The notes: a model not told the origin generated them from the letters alone. A stretch of 64,000 nucleotides of DNA from Candidatus Pacearchaeota archaeon (GCA_016188825.1 JACPHA010000019.1:52762-116761), one strand, 5' to 3'. Shown: positions 55,779 to 64,000, counted from the stretch's first letter. Numbers and translations: made by a program.

Positions 55779-56184
55779 AAAGAAAAAAATGCTTGCTTCT
55801 CGAGCATTGGGAGTTGGAAAAAACAGAATAGTGTTTGATCAGGAAAGACTTGAAGAAATTAAACAGGCAATAACAAAACAGGACATGAAGGATTTGCATC
55901 GCTCTGGAGCAATAATGATAGAAGAAAAAAAAGGAAGAAGGAAAATTAAAAAGAGACCTACAAGAAGAAGAGCTGGAAGCGTGAAGAAAAAGGCAAGAGA
56001 CAGAAAAAGAGAATATATAATTTCGACAAGAAAATTAAGAAAATATTTGAAAGTTCTAAAAGCGAAAGGGCAGATTTTGACAGAGGAATACAAAGATTTA
56101 AGAAAGGAGATTAGGGCAAGAATATTCAGGAGCCTAGCTCATATGAAAGAGATAATCGCACAGAGGAAGGAGGAGAAAAAATGA
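55768..56184 (+). CDS. rpl19e: ribosomal protein eL19
   Basis: Start ATG 55768 (MKLEKKKMLASRALGVGKNR) with GGAGG 5 bases before it; an upstream ATG at 55753 is less likely. 138 residues. RRAGSVKKKARDRKREYIIS is the basic rRNA-binding part, and KEIRARIFRSLAHMKEIIAQ the long C-terminal helix. Confidence 0.92.
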   Translation: MKLEKKKMLASRALGVGKNRIVFDQERLEEIKQAITKQDMKDLHRSGAIMIEEKKGRRKIKKRPTRRRAGSVKKKARDRKREYIISTRKLRKYLKVLKAKGQILTEEYKDLRKEIRARIFRSLAHMKEIIAQRKEEKK

Positions 56185-56660
56185 AAACGCAAAGAAGAAG
56201 ACGCAAGGAAGGAAAAACAGATTACGGGGCGAGATTGGCTTTGCTTAAATCTGGAAAGACGAGAGTGGTAATTAGAAAATCAAACAGGTATCTTCTGGTG
56301 CAGCTCGTTGAATCAGATAACGCTCAGGATAATGTGATTGCAAGAGTCAGCTCTGAAGATTTGTTTGGAAAAGGCTGGCCGAAAGAAAGAGCCGGAAGCT
56401 TGAAAAGTTTGGCTGCAGCGTATTTAACTGGCTTTATGCTTGGAAAAAAATTTAAAGGCAAAATAAAAGAAGCCGTATTGGACATTGGCTTGCAAAGAAA
56501 TGTCGGGGGCTCTAGGATTTACGCAACGCTAAAAGGAATTTTAGATGCGGGCTTAAACGTTGTCCATAATCCTGAAGCACTGCCGAGCATGGAAAGAATA
56601 AAAGAAAACAAAAAAATTTCAGAGACATTTGAAAAAATCAAGGAGAGTTTAGGAAAATGA
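56181..56660 (+). CDS. rpl18: ribosomal protein uL18
   Basis: 159 residues. RRRRKEGKTDYGARLALLKS, RVVIRKSNRYLLVQLVESDN and GLQRNVGGSRIYATLKGILD. 5S rRNA-binding. ATGA overlaps on both ends. Confidence 0.93.
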   Translation: MKTQRRRRKEGKTDYGARLALLKSGKTRVVIRKSNRYLLVQLVESDNAQDNVIARVSSEDLFGKGWPKERAGSLKSLAAAYLTGFMLGKKFKGKIKEAVLDIGLQRNVGGSRIYATLKGILDAGLNVVHNPEALPSMERIKENKKISETFEKIKESLGK

Positions 56661-57004
56661 ACATGAGAATGAAAAAGAACGGAAGAGTAAGAAAAATCGG
56701 AATAACTCGACTTAAGAGAGATAAAATTGCAAGCTTGATTATTGGAGCCAGAGAATACAAAATGGTTTTTGCGGGGGTGGTAAATTTAAATAAAAATGAG
56801 GAGGCGAGATTTATTTGTCAAGAGAGCGAATTATCCATAAGAAATAAGTGGCTACCTGTCAGAGAACAACGAGTTGGAAGAACCGTTTATCGAGGTGTGA
56901 ATCTTTATGATGAAAGAGCTATATCTTACGCAGAAATTTACTCTTCAAATAATAATTCGAAATTGGTTGAGGACTTGGGCTTGATGAGGGGAGCAGGATT
57001 ATAA
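56657..57004 (+). CDS. hypothetical protein in the ribosomal operon, 115 aa
   Basis: Not recognised. Basic N-terminus (MNMRMKKNGRVRKIGITRLK), then beta-like segments (EYKMVFAGVVNLNKNEEARF, VGRTVYRGVNLYDERAISYA). Between uL18 and uS5, which are normally adjacent. One of several such insertions in the operon. Confidence 0.5.
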   Translation: MNMRMKKNGRVRKIGITRLKRDKIASLIIGAREYKMVFAGVVNLNKNEEARFICQESELSIRNKWLPVREQRVGRTVYRGVNLYDERAISYAEIYSSNNNSKLVEDLGLMRGAGL

Positions 57005-57005
57005 A

Positions 57006-57791
57006 ATGGCAGAGAAAGAAACTATAAATGAGCCAAAAGATTTGGTTGAAGCAACGCCGGAAGAACTGGAAAAATTAGAAGAGGAAGTTGCTAAATCAGA
57101 AGAAAAAATTGCAGAAATACCTAAAGAAAAAGAAGAAACTAAAATTAATTTGGAATCGTGGATTCCGAAAACAAAATTGGGAAGATTGGTTAAAGAAGGC
57201 AAGGCAAAAGATTTGGATAAGATTTTAGAAGAGGAAAAGAAAATTTTAGAGCCAGAGATTGTTGACAGCCTTTTGAGATTAGAATCAGATTTGATTATGA
57301 TAGGACAGGCAAAGGGAAAATTTGGCGGTGGAAAGAGAAGAGCCTGGAGACAGACGCAGAAAAAAACAATGGAGGGAAATGTTCTGTCGTTTTCAGCAAT
57401 GGCAATTGTTGGAGATAAAGCAGGGCATATCGGGGCAGGGTACGGAAAGTCGGGCGAAACTTTGCCTGCAAGAGAAAAAGCCCTTAGAAATGCAAAGCTA
57501 AATATAATAAAAATAAAATTGGGTTTTGAATCTCCTGAAAATGAGAAAAAAGGAAGCGAACCGCATACTGTGCCATTTAAAATTGAAGGAAAATGCGGGA
57601 GCGTGAGAATTACTTTATGGCCTGCGCCCCGAGGAACCGGGCTTGTTGTTAACGACGAATGCAAGAAGGTTTTGAGGCTTGTGGGAATAAAAGATGTTTA
57701 TTCAAGAGCCAAAGGAGGAATTAACACGACTTTCAATTTAATCAAGGCCTGTGTTAATGCTTTGGAAAAAACAACAAAAATAAAATTGTAA
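57006..57791 (+). CDS. rps5: ribosomal protein uS5 with acidic N-terminal extension
   Basis: 261 residues. The first about 45 are acidic (EATPEELEKLEEEVAKSEEK). Core: QKKTMEGNVLSFSAMAIVGD, GYGKSGETLPAREKALRNAK and RITLWPAPRGTGLVVNDECK, the S5 fold near mRNA. Confidence 0.93.
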   Translation: MAEKETINEPKDLVEATPEELEKLEEEVAKSEEKIAEIPKEKEETKINLESWIPKTKLGRLVKEGKAKDLDKILEEEKKILEPEIVDSLLRLESDLIMIGQAKGKFGGGKRRAWRQTQKKTMEGNVLSFSAMAIVGDKAGHIGAGYGKSGETLPAREKALRNAKLNIIKIKLGFESPENEKKGSEPHTVPFKIEGKCGSVRITLWPAPRGTGLVVNDECKKVLRLVGIKDVYSRAKGGINTTFNLIKACVNALEKTTKIKL

Positions 57792-57792
57792 A

Positions 57793-58209
57793 ATGATAAT
57801 AGCAATAAGAATCTCAGGACAAGTAGGCCTGCCGAGAAAAACAAAAGAAATGCTTTACAGGTCTAGACTTAGAAGAAAATATGCTGCTGTCTTGCTAAAA
57901 CCAACGAAAGAAAATTTAAAATTATTGAATAAAATAAGGAATTTTGCTGCTTACGGCGACATAGACAAAGAAACTCTGAAAATGCTGATAAAATACAGAG
58001 GAGAAAGCATAAAAAAAGAAAAAGTAGACGCCGAAAAAATTGTTGAGGGCTTGGAAAAAAGAAATTTGGGGGGGCTCGGGTTGAAGCCTTTTTTCAGACT
58101 GCATCCGCCTAGAGGAGGAATTGAATCAAAGAAACATTTCGGAGTCGGAAAAGGAGTCTTGGGAGACAATAAAGGAAAAATAAATGAATTGGTAAGGAGG
58201 ATGTTATGA
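57793..58209 (+). CDS. rpl30: ribosomal protein uL30
   Basis: 138 residues. IIAIRISGQVGLPRKTKEML and RRKYAAVLLKPTKENLKLLN followed by GLGLKPFFRLHPPRGGIESK, the extended archaeal form. ATGA overlap with the next gene. Confidence 0.92.
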   Translation: MIIAIRISGQVGLPRKTKEMLYRSRLRRKYAAVLLKPTKENLKLLNKIRNFAAYGDIDKETLKMLIKYRGESIKKEKVDAEKIVEGLEKRNLGGLGLKPFFRLHPPRGGIESKKHFGVGKGVLGDNKGKINELVRRML

Positions 58210-58484
58210 GCTATGCAGGATTTATGTGGGAATGCGCGTGCGGGCAATTAGAGCATGGAGAGGATTCTCCGGAAGAGTGCATGAAATGCGGCAAGATAAA
58301 TTCTTTTGTAAAACTTCCAGAGGAATTGATTGAAGAAAGGGAAAGAGAATTCACCGAGGAAGAGCTTGAGTTGGACAGCGTGAGAGAAGTGAAAAAACAG
58401 ATGCAAAAAAGAAAGGCGATGAAAAAAGCGAAAATGCAAAAAACTCAATTAAACAATAATAAAAAGAAAGGGAGGAAAAGATGA
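58206..58484 (+). CDS. small Zn-ribbon protein in the ribosomal operon, 92 aa
   Basis: MWECACGQLEHGEDSPEECM then KCGK: a rubredoxin/Zn-ribbon-like four-Cys site (CACG...CMKCG) at residues 9-29, then an acidic and a basic helical tail (KKQMQKRKAMKKAKMQKTQL). Lies between uL30 and uL15 with ATGA overlaps. Probably ribosome-associated by context; function unknown. Confidence 0.65.
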   Translation: MSYAGFMWECACGQLEHGEDSPEECMKCGKINSFVKLPEELIEEREREFTEEELELDSVREVKKQMQKRKAMKKAKMQKTQLNNNKKKGRKR

Positions 58485-58927
58485 GAGTGAAGAAAAGAAA
58501 AAAGGTTTCGAGGATGAGAGGAAGCCACACGCATGGAAGGGGATTCAAAAAAAGAGCGAGAGGAAGTGGAAATCAGGGCGGAGTTGGAATGGCTGGAACA
58601 GGAAAAAGAGCAGATCAGAAAAAAACTTATGTTTTGAATCTTTATGGAAATGATTATTTTGGCAAAGACAAAAGATTAGCGAGAAAACCTAAAATAAAAT
58701 TGGAGGAAATAAACCTTCAGGAAATAAATGATAATTTTGATTCTATGCTCAAGAAAGGAATTATCAAAGAAACAAAAAAGGGAGAATATGAAATGAGCAT
58801 GAAAGGATACAAAATTTTAGGAAACGGAGAAATTGATAAAAAGATAAAGATTAATGCTTCTGCTACTTCTCAATCAGCGAGTGAAAAGGTTAAGAAAAAA
58901 GGCGGGGAGATTTTTGTTGGGAATTGA
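58481..58927 (+). CDS. rpl15: ribosomal protein uL15
   Basis: 148 residues. RGSHTHGRGFKKRARGSGNQ with the Gly-rich N-terminal arm, then KIKLEEINLQEINDNFDSML and ILGNGEIDKKIKINASATSQ. Last ribosomal gene of the operon; SecY follows after a 560-base interval holding a small opposite gene. Confidence 0.92.
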   Translation: MRVKKRKKVSRMRGSHTHGRGFKKRARGSGNQGGVGMAGTGKRADQKKTYVLNLYGNDYFGKDKRLARKPKIKLEEINLQEINDNFDSMLKKGIIKETKKGEYEMSMKGYKILGNGEIDKKIKINASATSQSASEKVKKKGGEIFVGN

Positions 58928-58968
58928 TTGAATATATTTTATCCTAGATTGTGTTGTTAAATTGCCAA

Positions 58969-59217
58969 CTATCTAATAACAGTTGCATAAACTTTACCTT
59001 TGCTTCCATGGTGTCCAATAACTGCTTCATGAACTGGGCCATCAGCAGTTCTGATATAAATACTCTTTCCAAAGGCTAAACGACGATTTCCTTCATAACG
59101 TATTACCACACTATTACCATGCTCTACTCTACCGGTGATATTTAATTCATCCTGAGAAAATACTAGAATATTTCCATTTATCTTTGAAGTAATATCCGCT
59201 GTTATTCTTTCAGTCAT
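58969..59217 (-). CDS. small hypothetical protein, 82 aa
   Basis: Not recognised. All-beta look: TADITSKINGNILVFSQDEL, TGRVEHGNSVVIRYEGNRRL, HEAVIGHHGSKGKVYATVI. It is opposite to the ribosomal operon and separates uL15 from SecY, which are usually co-transcribed. Confidence 0.5.
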   Translation of the reverse strand: MTERITADITSKINGNILVFSQDELNITGRVEHGNSVVIRYEGNRRLAFGKSIYIRTADGPVHEAVIGHHGSKGKVYATVIR

Positions 59218-59489
59218 CTTATTTATTGATAATAAAAAACTAAAATGCTTTTAAATCTTGTGTTTTTTGAGTTTGCGGCATTAATAATTCTCAAGAATTT
59301 TATTAGAGTTAATGGTAAATTAATTCCTTCAATAAATATCACGATTCGCTCTGGTTTTTTCTAAATATTGTTATTAGGAAATTCGTCTGAATAATAAAAT
59401 AATTTGTGTGGTGATGCTTTTTATTTTATTTGTAGTTTGTATCCATCACAATAACAAATCTTTAAAAAGTTAAAATTTCTAGATGAAAA

Positions 59490-60881
59490 ATGGCGGTTGA
59501 CATTAAATCAGTACTTTATAATTTGCCAGAGGTTAAGAAGCCGGTTGAGAAGAAAGTTGCGTTTAACACGAAATTAAAATGGACAATAATAATTCTTGCT
59601 GCGTTTTTTTTGATGGCAAACATTCCTCTTTACGGCCTGTCAAAAAATGCTTTGGAAAGATTTGAATTTTTGCAGATAATATTTGCTGCTGAGTTTGGAA
59701 GCATAATAAGCTTAGGCATTGGGCCGATTGTCATGTCTTCAATTATTTTACAACTGCTGATTGGTTCTGGAATAATTGGAATTGACACGAAAACTCCCGA
59801 GGGAAAAAAGTATTTTCAAGGTTTACAAAAAATTGGAGTAATATTTTTTATTATTTTTGAGTCAATGGTTTATGTTTTAATGGGGGGCTTGCAGGCGGCT
59901 CCGGGATTTACTGGGGTTTTGATTTTTCAATTGTTTTTGGGAGGCTTGGGAATAATGCTAATGGACGAAGTTATACAGAAATGGGGTTTTGGTTCTGGAG
60001 TATCTTTGTTCATAGTTGCAGGAGTTGCATGGGCTTTGTTTAACGCCTTGTTTCAGTTTGTTGGACCCGCTGGGGAAAATTGTCTTTCGGATTTTGGAAA
60101 CACGCCTTGCTCTGGAAATGTTCTCGTGATAATACAATCAATAATTAATGGAGCTCCAAGCGAGGCTTTGGTTTCTATTGCGGCGATTGTTGTTACTGTT
60201 TTAATATTTCTTGTTGTTGTCTGGGCGCAGAGCTTGAAAGTTGAAATTCCGTTGAGTTTTGAGAGAGTAAGAGGATATGGAGTAAAATGGCCCTTGGCGT
60301 TTTTCTACTCGTCAAACATTCCTGTTATTTTGACTGCCGCACTTGTTGCTAATGTTCAACTATTTGGTGGGCTGATTGAGAACTGGCTTGGTAGACCAAC
60401 TTTTATCGGAGGATTTTCACAAGGGAGTCCAATTTCCGGACTTGCTTTCTGGATTAGCAGCTCTAATATAGTCGAAGCTGTAATAAGAGGAAGTTTGCAA
60501 ACAAGCTTTATTTTTCAGGCTATTTTCCATTTGTTGTTTTATGTTGTTTTCTCTGCTTTGTTTGCTGCATTTTGGGTGAAAACTTCGGGGATGGATGAAA
60601 CATCACAAGCAAAAAATATTTTATCTTCCGGATTGCAAATTCCTGGATTTAGAAAAGATCCAAGGGTTTTAGAATCCATATTAAAAAGGTATATCTTGCC
60701 ATTGACAATAATGGGCGGAATTTCCGTCGGTGTTTTGGCTGCTTTGGCAAATTCTCTTGGCGCTTTGACAGGAGGCACATCGATATTGCTGTCGGTTATG
60801 ATAATGTATCAGTTATACCAAAACGTTGCCCAGCAGCATGCTGTTGACATGCATCCTGCCTTGAGGAAGATGATTGGCTGA
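59490..60881 (+). CDS. secY: protein translocase subunit SecY
   Basis: 463 residues with ten expected membrane helices. Landmarks: FGSIISLGIGPIVMSSIILQ, the plug helix region after TM1 (NIPLYGLSKNALERFEFLQI), RVRGYGVKWPLAFFYSSNIP, and the cytoplasmic loop PGFRKDPRVLESILKRYILP. The channel for protein export. Own promoter (AATCTTTAAAAAG, about 59457-59468). Confidence 0.95.
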   Translation: MAVDIKSVLYNLPEVKKPVEKKVAFNTKLKWTIIILAAFFLMANIPLYGLSKNALERFEFLQIIFAAEFGSIISLGIGPIVMSSIILQLLIGSGIIGIDTKTPEGKKYFQGLQKIGVIFFIIFESMVYVLMGGLQAAPGFTGVLIFQLFLGGLGIMLMDEVIQKWGFGSGVSLFIVAGVAWALFNALFQFVGPAGENCLSDFGNTPCSGNVLVIIQSIINGAPSEALVSIAAIVVTVLIFLVVVWAQSLKVEIPLSFERVRGYGVKWPLAFFYSSNIPVILTAALVANVQLFGGLIENWLGRPTFIGGFSQGSPISGLAFWISSSNIVEAVIRGSLQTSFIFQAIFHLLFYVVFSALFAAFWVKTSGMDETSQAKNILSSGLQIPGFRKDPRVLESILKRYILPLTIMGGISVGVLAALANSLGALTGGTSILLSVMIMYQLYQNVAQQHAVDMHPALRKMIG

Positions 60882-60913
60882 AGCTTTAAATACCTGTTTT
60901 TCTTGGTTTGACG

Positions 60914-61327
60914 ATGGTGAGTTTAACAGAGCTGGTTATGCAAAATCCAAGAATCAGTGTTGTTGTAATTGGTATTCTGGTATCTTTTTTGATAAGTCTT
61001 GTTAATTATTTTGTTCTTGACAAAGAAAAAATGAAAGCATTGAAAGAAAAGCAAAAGGCTTTGCAGGAAAAAATGAAGAAGCACAAAAATGAAGGAAATC
61101 ATGAGAAAATGATGGAAACCAATAAAGAATTTTTGGCCCATCAGATGGAAATGATGAGGCATTCGTTCAAACCTTTACTAATCACGATGATTCCTGTGCT
61201 TGTTTTAATAACTTTTATCCGCGGTCTTTTTGTAAATACTGAGATTGCATCAAGCTGGTTTTGGTATTATCTGGTTTCGGCAATTTTTGGGAGTATAATT
61301 TCAAGAAAGGTTTTGAAATTGCCTTGA
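60914..61327 (+). CDS. EMC3/YidC-like membrane insertase (DUF106)
   Basis: Start ATG 60914 with TTTAAATA (60885-60892) 25 bases upstream; a TTG two codons before is possible. 137 residues: one N-terminal helix (ISVVVIGILVSFLISLVNYF), a charged coiled-coil loop with Met-rich face (EKMMETNKEFLAHQMEMMRH), and two more helices (LLITMIPVLVLITFIRGLF). It resembles archaeal Ylp1/DUF106, a relative of YidC/EMC3/TMCO1 that helps insert membrane proteins, and lies directly after SecY. Confidence 0.85.
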   Translation: MVSLTELVMQNPRISVVVIGILVSFLISLVNYFVLDKEKMKALKEKQKALQEKMKKHKNEGNHEKMMETNKEFLAHQMEMMRHSFKPLLITMIPVLVLITFIRGLFVNTEIASSWFWYYLVSAIFGSIISRKVLKLP

Positions 61328-61483
61328 GTTTTAGTTTCATATTTTAGAACTATAGTAAAAAACAAAACGAGGAAATATTGGTGTCATTGACTATATTAAT
61401 AAAAAACGTTGAAAAGAGATTATGAAGATTGTGAAATTGAAGAAGAAATCCCTAAACAAAGTTTTTTATATAACTGAGAAAAT

Positions 61484-62209
61484 TTATTTCACAAACCTTT
61501 TCAATTCGTCGCCGAAAATTCTTTTTAGCTTTCCTTCTGAATTTTTTATATAACCTACTTCAAATCTGCCTAATTCAAAATTTTTTTCAAGAATTTCCTT
61601 AAAAATTTTAAAGCAGAATTTTATTCCTTCTTCTATTGACATCTCTTCTTTATAGTCTTTTCTTAAGATTTCTTTTACTCTTTCGTCATTTTCCCCTATT
61701 GAATTTGCACTGTACGCGAAAAAGTTTCCTGTTACATCGGATGTATAAAGATGTGACTTCCCCTTGCTCACTCCTGCAACCATTGTTGAGACGCCGTATG
61801 GGCGGGCGCCGCCGTATTGAGTGAACATCTGTTTTCTGTCTGCCACCATTCTTATTATTGAAATTGGCTCAATTGCAGTTCCGTACGTAACTCTGTTTTG
61901 CTGTGCTAGAATTTGCGCGCTGTCAATTAAGATTCTTGAGTCTGCTAAAATTCCTGCGGAAGTTGCCATTATATGAAAATCTATTTCTGTTATTTTATTT
62001 GCTGATTCTGAGGCAATTAGCTTATCGCGGATTCTTTTGTCTGCAACAATAACAACGCCGTCTTTGCAAACCAAACCAATGCTCGCGCTTCCAAGCCTGA
62101 CTGTTTTTTCTGCGTATTCAACTTGAAGAAGATGTCCATCTGGAGAAAACATGGTTGCGGCTCTGTCATAGCCCATTACCTGATGCTGCATTTCTGTTGG
62201 TAGGTCCAT
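61484..62209 (-). CDS. psmA: 20S proteasome alpha subunit
   Basis: 241 residues. MGYDRAATMFSPDGHLLQVE YAEKTVRLGS region, with YDRA..FSPDG.L.QVEYA, is the alpha-type signature for gate and ring contacts. GVVIVADKRIRDKL and GARPYGVSTMVAGVSKGKSH follow. Outer ring of the proteasome; the beta subunit is not in the window. Confidence 0.94.
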   Translation of the reverse strand: MDLPTEMQHQVMGYDRAATMFSPDGHLLQVEYAEKTVRLGSASIGLVCKDGVVIVADKRIRDKLIASESANKITEIDFHIMATSAGILADSRILIDSAQILAQQNRVTYGTAIEPISIIRMVADRKQMFTQYGGARPYGVSTMVAGVSKGKSHLYTSDVTGNFFAYSANSIGENDERVKEILRKDYKEEMSIEEGIKFCFKIFKEILEKNFELGRFEVGYIKNSEGKLKRIFGDELKRFVK

Positions 62210-62322
62210 TTTGCTTTTTAAAAATAGATTTTAGTTATTAGTGTTTACTGGCTTTTTTAAGCTTTGCTATTGTTGAAATTTTGCATGATAATATTTATTA
62301 ACCTCTGGTCTCATAATAAATT

Positions 62323-62643
62323 ATGCCGTTAACTGGTTTAATTGGAAGCGTTGAAGAAGATGAAAGAAGAGAGGAAATAAGAAAATTAATGGCTGAAACA
62401 GTATGCATGGATCCTAAAGATTTCCAACCTGGTTTATATTTTTTTCTTCCTAAAAACTCTGAGAAAGCAAGAAATGTGGGGGTTCTGAATATCGATAGTT
62501 TGGATACTGCAGAGATACTGATGAAGCTAGAGGATGAATATAAAATTAATATTCCTAAAGAATATACAGATATTGATAGGACGGTGCGAGATATTGAAGA
62601 TTACGTGCTCAAAAATAGTCCCAAATTTAAAAGAGGGGCATGA
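62323..62643 (+). CDS. acyl-carrier-protein-like protein, 106 aa
   Basis: VGVLNIDSLDTAEILMKLED EYKINIPKE in the C-terminal half matches the ACP four-helix core, with DSL giving the Ser that takes 4'-phosphopantetheine. The N-terminal 60 residues have an unusual insertion (MDPKDFQPGLYFFLPKNSEK) between helix 1 and the DSL helix. Archaea lack standard fatty acid synthesis, so its use is unclear; no synthase genes lie nearby. Promoter GATAATATTTATTAA is shared with SBDS. Confidence 0.7.
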   Translation: MPLTGLIGSVEEDERREEIRKLMAETVCMDPKDFQPGLYFFLPKNSEKARNVGVLNIDSLDTAEILMKLEDEYKINIPKEYTDIDRTVRDIEDYVLKNSPKFKRGA

Positions 62644-62671
62644 TAATATTTATTAATTGGGTTTTTTTCTA

Positions 62672-63352
62672 ATGCTCATGGCATTTGTAGAAGCACGACT
62701 TAAGGTAAAGGGAAAACATTATGAAATCATAGCTGATTTAGACGAGGCTTTGAAGTTGAAAAAAGGAAAAGGAAATATAAGAAGTGCTTTGCAATCTCCG
62801 AGCATTTACCATGATGTAAAAAAAGGCGATGCTGCTCCTCAACATGAGCTGAAAGATGCCTTTGGAACAACTGATGTTTTTGAGATTGCAAAAAAGATAA
62901 TTCTTTCTGGAGAAGTTCAGAAAACGCAAGAATACCGGGATGAAGAAAAAGAGAAGAAAATAAAACAGGTTGTGGACATGATTGTCAGAAACGCCACTGA
63001 CCAAAATGGCAGACCTTACACCTCGGAGAGAATAAAAATTGCCTTGGACGAAATTCATTATAATTTTGACAACAGGCCGATAGAAAAACAGATGCAGGAA
63101 GTTTTTGAAAAGCTGAAGACAATTATACCGATAAAAATTGAAACGAAAAAAATCGAGATAATTGTGCCTGCGAGATATACCGGACAGGTTTACGGAATTA
63201 TACAAGAATATAAGGAAGGAGAGGAGTGGCTTTCAAACGGAGATTTGAAAACTGTTTTGAATATTCCTGCTGGGCTGATAATGAATTTTTATGACAAACT
63301 TAATTCTATAACACACGGGGCAGTGCAGAGCAGAGAGGTAAAGGGGGAGTGA
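62672..63352 (+). CDS. sdo1: ribosome maturation protein SBDS/Sdo1
   Basis: Start ATG 62672 or 62678 (MAFVEARLKVKGKHYEIIAD), about 25 bases after the TATA-like ATATTTATTA; an upstream TTG is less likely. About 226 residues. GTTDVFEIAKKIILSGEVQK, RPYTSERIKIALDEIHYNFD and IPAGLIMNFYDKLNSITHGA mark the three SBDS domains. It works with aEF2-like factors to free 50S subunits of aIF6. Confidence 0.9.
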   Translation: MLMAFVEARLKVKGKHYEIIADLDEALKLKKGKGNIRSALQSPSIYHDVKKGDAAPQHELKDAFGTTDVFEIAKKIILSGEVQKTQEYRDEEKEKKIKQVVDMIVRNATDQNGRPYTSERIKIALDEIHYNFDNRPIEKQMQEVFEKLKTIIPIKIETKKIEIIVPARYTGQVYGIIQEYKEGEEWLSNGDLKTVLNIPAGLIMNFYDKLNSITHGAVQSREVKGE

Positions 63353-63436
63353 TGTTTTTGGAGTGGTAACTAGAAAGATTTAAAAAGCAAAGAGTGATGT
63401 TTTTGGAGTGGTAACTAGAAAGATTTAAAAAGCAAA
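63347..63436 (+). repeat. 45-bp tandem duplication carrying a promoter
   Basis: The 45-base unit (GAGTGATGTTTTTGGAGTGG ... ending AAAAAGCAAA) occurs at 63347-63391 and identically at 63392-63436. Each contains AAAGATTTAAAA, a TATA-like box. The second copy ends 2 bases before the ATG at 63439. The SBDS stop codon lies in the first copy. It looks like a recent duplication that doubled the promoter. Confidence 0.85.
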
Positions 63437-63438
63437 AT

Positions 63439-63819
63439 ATGACTGGAGAAAGTTTGAAAGGAATTGGCAGTTTAATTGCAGGATTTGCAGTTTATCTAGG
63501 AATACCCCTACGCACAGAATTAATTGTACAAAAATATCAAGGAACAGAAGGAGTTAGATTAGAATATGATAATACTCTTTATTTTGTGAAAAATTATGAT
63601 AACAGAATTGAAGTTGGACATAATGGCTTATTGGTTACAGAAGTATTAATTGACAAAGATAAAAATGGAAAAGTTGATTTAAAAAAAGACTTTGTTTACC
63701 CTCTTAGAAGAGCTCCTCTTATATTAACAAGAATGGACGTTAGCGCGTGGGACCAAACTATTTATGAGCAAGCAGTAGAAAAATATAATGAAAAGAAAAG
63801 AGAAAATTTAGAAAGATAA
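63439..63819 (+). CDS. hypothetical protein with EF-hand-like loop, 126 aa
   Basis: A hydrophobic N-terminal segment (LKGIGSLIAGFAVYLGIPL) is followed by a beta-rich part (YFVKNYDNRIEVGHNGLLVT) and DKDKNGKVDLKK, which has the D.D.NG start of an EF-hand loop but Lys at position 12, so calcium binding is doubtful. Not recognised. Expressed from the duplicated promoter. Confidence 0.5.
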   Translation: MTGESLKGIGSLIAGFAVYLGIPLRTELIVQKYQGTEGVRLEYDNTLYFVKNYDNRIEVGHNGLLVTEVLIDKDKNGKVDLKKDFVYPLRRAPLILTRMDVSAWDQTIYEQAVEKYNEKKRENLER

Positions 63820-63906
63820 TTATTTTTTAGATTTCTAATTTATACAAAACTCACATCGTATGTTCTATCCCGTTAATATTTCCTAACGATATATTTTTTA
63901 AGTTTT

Positions 63907-64000
63907 TCATTTCTTCAGTTTCCTTATGAAAGCTTCTGATGGTGTTTCAAGTTCATCAAAGTTTAAAGCCCTGTGTGGCTTTAAATCATTATACCAATAC
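63907..64000 (-). mobile_element. 3' end of a DDE transposase/integrase gene, cut by the window edge
   Basis: The minus-strand frame ending at TGA 63907-63909 reads YWYNDLKPHRALNFDELETP then SEAFIRKLKK. The WYN..KPHRAL....P.EAF pattern is the C-terminus of IS3/IS481-type retroviral-integrase-fold transposases. The rest lies beyond the window. The element end (inverted repeat) would be between 63820 and 63906 but was not identified. Confidence 0.7.

Noticed and set aside
61424..61510. Short + frame starting MKIVKLKKK near 61424
   Set aside because: It overlaps the proteasome gene end on the other strand, has no promoter spacing and no recognisable product.

Overview
The window is AT-rich DNA from an archaeon. 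Evidence: TATA boxes (often with a purine-rich BRE) sit about 25 bases before many start codons, implying leaderless mRNAs, and there are PCNA, a PriS-type primase, a class I CCA-adding enzyme, a proteasome alpha subunit, SBDS, aIF1/SUI1, eL19, eL32, eS4, a TrmB regulator and archaeal type IV pilins. The compact genome style, the secreted PKD and Cys-rich proteins, the fused primase and the diversity-generating retroelement suggest a DPANN lineage of the Pacearchaeota/Woesearchaeota type. That placement is inference; no rRNA gene is present to settle it.

Layout. 0-7 kb: the end of a presenilin-like protease, a TrmB regulator, an EF-hand membrane protein, cca, and a GTPase/DUF2073/Zn-ribbon set split by a repeat-rich spacer. 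7-12 kb: two large secreted, membrane-anchored surface proteins. 12.6-22 kb: a type IV pilus locus (five pilin-like proteins, two TadC/TadB-like membrane proteins, a secretion ATPase) with toxin-antitoxin genes and a 16S-methyltransferase-like gene between. 22-28.8 kb: a PIN/AbrB pair, an apparent DGR target gene with no template in the window, thioredoxin reductase, glutaredoxin, a nuclease, a bacterial-type ECF sigma-like protein, PCNA and primase.

28.8-34.9 kb is the most unusual part: a complete diversity-generating retroelement (DGR). It has a reverse transcriptase (RT), a template repeat (TR), and an operon with ATGA overlaps running MoxR ATPase, target 2, HExxH-vWA protein, target 1, preceded by a small ribbon-helix-helix regulator. 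A third target lies at 38.7 kb. The three variable repeats (VR1-VR3) differ from the TR at about 30 positions, all but one of them adenines in the TR, which is the signature of DGR mutagenesis. The TR carries a 36-nt hairpin-forming insertion that no VR has. The whole block lies between two direct copies of a two-hairpin repeat.

35-45 kb: toxin-antitoxin pairs, further secreted proteins, an ITP/XTP phosphatase (YjjX family), a secreted thermonuclease and a YbaK-type deacylase. 45-61 kb: the long S10/spc-type ribosomal protein operon (uL3 to uL15, then SecY and an EMC3-like insertase), interrupted by several non-ribosomal genes joined to their neighbours by short overlaps. 61-64 kb: proteasome alpha, an acyl-carrier-like protein, SBDS, a small protein behind a duplicated promoter, and the end of a DDE transposase. 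No tRNA, rRNA or CRISPR array was seen.
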